A DNA stretch of 8,759 nucleotides from an uncultured Desulfobacterales bacterium (GTDB lineage: Bacteria; Desulfobacterota; Desulfobacteria; Desulfobacterales; G020354645). The position numbers and the translations under genes were made by a program. Below are positions 6,507-8,759 of this stretch, piece after piece (the stretch's first letter is position 1; each line of letters starts with the position of its first letter). The notes below the pieces were generated by a model. The model made no database searches. It saw only the letters and a program-made list of their open reading frames with translations, and was not told where the DNA came from. The DNA lies in assembly GCA_947259865.1 (NCBI GenBank), contig CAMYNZ010000142.1, positions 939-9,697 on the forward strand. The letters are read 5' to 3'.

Positions 6507-6533
6507 CGCCTTCACATTCAAACCGCTGGCTTT

Positions 6534-6549
6534 AAATAATGCATTATTT
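6534..6549. promoter_or_regulatory. 16-bp perfect palindrome before the DUF2914 gene
   Basis: AAATAATGCATTATTT is a perfect palindrome that ends 14 bases before the DUF2914 start codon. It could be an operator or part of a promoter, because the two downstream genes look co-transcribed. It is AT-rich, so chance is a real alternative. Confidence 0.35.
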
Positions 6550-6563
6550 TCGGGGGCCGACAG

Positions 6564-7001
6564 ATGAATAAAAAAATTATGCTCACTCTTCTGACTCTGT
6601 TTATCATCAGTGCCCTCTCACTCGCAGATACAGTTGCGGAAAAATCCGGCGTCCGAAAGCCCGCAAATCCGGCATCAAAACCGAATCTGGTAAAAGCGGT
6701 CATATGTGAAGACTTAAACGGCAGTGTCCCTCAATACCCGGCTATCGTATTCTCAGCTGCTCTCGGTAAAGTGTATTGTTTCACCGATTTTGATCCGGTG
6801 CTTGAGAAGACGTTTGTTAATCACAACTGGTATTTCCGCGAGCAAAAGCGAGCGAGCGTAAAATTAACGCTTAACCCACCGCGGTGGGCCACATTTAGCA
6901 CTATTCAAATACGTAAGACGGATAAAGGCCCCTGGCGGGTGGAAATCACCGATCCTCAGGGTAATGTTCTTGAAACCCTCAGATTCAGCATCACCGATTA
7001 A
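6564..7001 (+). CDS. Exported DUF2914 domain protein
   Basis: 145 residues. The N-terminus MNKKIMLTLLTLFIISALSLA is a signal peptide, with cleavage likely after A21; there is no lipobox. A low-complexity Pro/Ala/Lys linker (about 25-42) leads to a DUF2914 domain: VYCFTDF (70-76), HNWYF (87-91), PPRWATFSTIQI (105-116) and KGPWRVEITDPQGNVL (121-136), ending RFSITD. DUF2914 domains are small extracytoplasmic modules of unknown role, and I do not assign a function. A GGGGG stretch about 11 bases before the ATG is a tolerable ribosome site. Only six bases separate its stop from the ATG of the diadenylate cyclase gene, so the two are probably translated from one message and may work together in the envelope. 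Confidence 0.87.
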   Translation: MNKKIMLTLLTLFIISALSLADTVAEKSGVRKPANPASKPNLVKAVICEDLNGSVPQYPAIVFSAALGKVYCFTDFDPVLEKTFVNHNWYFREQKRASVKLTLNPPRWATFSTIQIRKTDKGPWRVEITDPQGNVLETLRFSITD

Positions 7002-7007
7002 GCGGAC

Positions 7008-8444
7008 ATGGATAATATTTCACAAATCTTAGTAACTATTCAATGGCGGGACATTTTTGACATCGGGCTGAACAGCTATATCCTCTTTCGTTTATATGTC
7101 CTGTTCCGGGGAACCCCTGTATTTCGGATATTGATCGGTATGGCCGTCTTGTGGTTTTTTCAGGGCATTGCCATCTCGGTGGGATTAATTGTCACCAGCT
7201 GGGTCTTCCGGGGTATTGCAGCAGTGGCTGCCTTAATCATAATTGTGGTTTTTAGAAACGAAATTCGCAATGTTCTTCAGGCCAGAAATTTCAGATCTCT
7301 TTTCTGGGGTCTGCCAAAAAAATCCATCGCCACGCCGATTGAAACTATTGTCGAAAGTGTTTTTGAACTTGCCAAGAACAAAATCGGTGCCCTGATTGTA
7401 TTTCCCGGAAAAGAAAATATGGAAGATTTTGTTCAGAAAGGAATCCCCTGGCGAGGAGCAATTACCAGAGAGATGATCATGAGTGTATTTTGGCCCGGCA
7501 ATCCGGTCCACGACGGTGCCGCCATCGTTCAGGGCAACCGTATATTAGAGGTCGGCTGTATTCTGCCTTTATCCCATCGAGGTGATCTACCTTCCTATTA
7601 CGGAACACGCCACCGGGCTGCTCTGGGATTGTCTGAAAACACGGACGCTATGATAATTGTTGTTTCCGAGGAAAGGGGTAATGTTGCAGTCGCCAAAGGA
7701 TCTCGCATTCGAACGTTAACCGGCAAAACCCAGCTAGAGCAGCGGTTGCGGGAGTATACCGGCCTGGCTGCAAAAGAAGGGCGTGGCGGAATAAGAGAAA
7801 AACTTGAAATCAGTGCCGCCGCAATTGTTTCTATCTCACTTATTTCAGCGGTCTGGTTCAGTGTGTCACGGGGATTGGACACCCTGATGACCCTCGAAGT
7901 GCCGATTGAGTACATGAACCGCGACCCTGCCAAAGAAATTGCAGATACATCCGTGGGTAAGGTCAGTTTAAAGCTGGCCGGTTCCGCCTCCCTTCTCAAA
8001 ACAATACAACCCGAACAGGCCCGGGTCAGAATCGATTTGAGCAAATCCGTGATTGGATTGAATAGTTTTACGATTACCCAGGATAATATTCGGTTTCCAC
8101 CCGGGGTTGATTTGAAGGGGGTTGATCCACCTGTCATCGAGGTTAACCTCGATGTTCTTTCTGATAAGGTTTTGCCGATTCAAGTGGATTGGGTCGGCAA
8201 GCTGAAGGATGACTTGATTCTCGAAAATGCGGAAATAACGCCCCAGGAAGTCAAAATCGTGGGCGGTAAACAGCTGTTGGAAAACATCTCGACCCTATAC
8301 ACCGAAAAAATTCCTTTGGATACCATAACCGCTTCCGGTAAGCTAACCGCAAATCTGGCATTGAATCCGGCCACCTTAAAAATTGGGCCGGGGTTGTCAA
8401 ATAAAGTCACCATTGATTATAGGGTTAGAAACAGGCAGGACTAG
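7008..8444 (+). CDS. cdaA: Diadenylate cyclase CdaA fused to YbbR (CdaR-like) domains
   Basis: 478 residues. Three membrane segments (about 16-33, 38-58, 60-82) precede a DisA-N/DAC catalytic domain (about 105-255) with both signature motifs: D169-G170-A171 in HDGAAIV and R201-H202-R203 in GTRHRAA. It should therefore condense two ATP into cyclic di-AMP on the cytoplasmic side. A fourth membrane segment (about 267-286) then leads to two YbbR-type domains outside the membrane (about 292-380 and 386-475; e.g. ITPQEVKIVGGKQLLENI). In Firmicutes, CdaA is about 270 residues and its regulator CdaR (YbbR) is a separate neighbouring protein; here both are in one chain, giving a fixed 1:1 sensor-enzyme. 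The ATG lies six bases after the DUF2914 stop, with AAGCGG as a weak ribosome site. No glmM is visible in the window, although it is the usual third partner. Confidence 0.93.
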   Translation: MDNISQILVTIQWRDIFDIGLNSYILFRLYVLFRGTPVFRILIGMAVLWFFQGIAISVGLIVTSWVFRGIAAVAALIIIVVFRNEIRNVLQARNFRSLFWGLPKKSIATPIETIVESVFELAKNKIGALIVFPGKENMEDFVQKGIPWRGAITREMIMSVFWPGNPVHDGAAIVQGNRILEVGCILPLSHRGDLPSYYGTRHRAALGLSENTDAMIIVVSEERGNVAVAKGSRIRTLTGKTQLEQRLREYTGLAAKEGRGGIREKLEISAAAIVSISLISAVWFSVSRGLDTLMTLEVPIEYMNRDPAKEIADTSVGKVSLKLAGSASLLKTIQPEQARVRIDLSKSVIGLNSFTITQDNIRFPPGVDLKGVDPPVIEVNLDVLSDKVLPIQVDWVGKLKDDLILENAEITPQEVKIVGGKQLLENISTLYTEKIPLDTITASGKLTANLALNPATLKIGPGLSNKVTIDYRVRNRQD

Positions 8445-8520
8445 TTCGCTAGCCTATCCGAGCTCCCCAAAAAACGTTACAAAAATTCATGAAAAATGAT
8501 CTATGCATAAAGGCGTCCCT
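8445..8520. other. Short intergenic before the zinc-protease-family gene
   Basis: 76 bases, AT-rich toward the next gene, with no terminator hairpin. Read-through from the cyclase gene into the next gene is therefore possible. Confidence 0.4.
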
Positions 8521-8759
8521 GTGAATTTTAAACAAAATGGTAGAATTATTCTGGCTTTTTGTATCATCACCGGATGGTTTGCAACGTCAATCCCGGGGGT
8601 AAGTGCGGATAAAATGATCGCCGGCTGGCTCGAGATGGTCAGAATTTATCCCGGAAATCTGAATGTCAAAGCAAAATTGGACTCCGGCGCCAAAACTTCC
8701 TCTTTGAATGCCGCTTCCATCGAAGAATTAGAAAAGGATGGCGAAAAATGGGTCCGTTT
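8521..8759 (+). CDS. Exported retropepsin-like 'ATP-dependent zinc protease' family protein, N-terminus only
   Basis: The first 79 codons of a gene cut by the window end. From GTG 8521, residues 1-29 form a signal peptide (hydrophobic core IILAFCIITGWFATSI, then VSA-DK). The mature part opens with the family pattern IAGWLEMVRIYPGNLNVKAK, then LDSGAKTSSLNAASIEEL and WVRF. This is PF05618, long named ATP-dependent zinc protease; its D-[ST]-G-A-x-TSS motif (D54-S-G) is the signature of retropepsin-like aspartic proteases, so the old name may mislead. In other Proteobacteria this family often precedes an inactive transglutaminase membrane protein and a RimK-type ligase. GTG 8521 has AAAGG seven bases upstream; ATG 8503 in the same frame adds MHKGVP and has no ribosome site. 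Confidence 0.8.
   Translation, partial: MNFKQNGRIILAFCIITGWFATSIPGVSADKMIAGWLEMVRIYPGNLNVKAKLDSGAKTSSLNAASIEELEKDGEKWVR

Noticed and set aside
7598..8137. 179-codon minus-strand frame inside the cyclase gene
   Set aside because: Shadow of the strongly supported CdaA-YbbR reading frame; no ribosome site or recognisable domain.

Overview
The window looks like a chromosomal segment of a Gram-negative, anaerobe-type Desulfobacterota (Desulfobacterales-like) bacterium. The basis is LpxC (lipid A synthesis), a ComM/YifB AAA+ protein, DUF4390 and DUF2914 proteins, a PilZ protein and a diadenylate cyclase in one neighbourhood. The taxonomic call is inference from gene content and protein style, not from a marker gene.

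Left part (1-1556): the N-terminus of a secreted DUF4390-like protein and lpxC are read leftwards. The lpxC/comM divergent intergenic region carries a palindromic REP-like repeat. comM (1557-3092) is read rightwards from a TTG start behind a perfect AGGAGG.

Middle part (3093-4715): a gene-poor stretch holds a strong leftward intrinsic terminator, which may end a small RNA or the long 3' UTR of the PilZ gene (3533-3973, minus). The PilZ gene has an extended -10 promoter with a palindrome centred at about -61.5. A second, inverted copy of the REP-like repeat lies between the PilZ promoter and a small CPxCG zinc-ribbon gene (4236-4469, minus).

Right part (4716-8759), all rightwards: a transglutaminase-fold lipoprotein with an intact Cys-His-Asp triad, then a roughly 290-bp nested inverted-repeat element that looks like a MITE and touches the lipoprotein stop codon. 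A tightly spaced pair follows: an exported DUF2914 protein, and a membrane diadenylate cyclase fused to YbbR (CdaR-like) domains, so that c-di-AMP synthase and its usual partner are one polypeptide. The window ends inside an exported retropepsin-like 'ATP-dependent zinc protease' family protein.

Taken together, most genes concern the cell envelope and nucleotide second messengers: lipid A, exported or lipoprotein factors, c-di-AMP synthesis and a probable c-di-GMP receptor. The most notable points are the CdaA-YbbR fusion, the two kinds of structured non-coding repeat, and the possible sRNA. No phage, CRISPR, tRNA or rRNA was seen.
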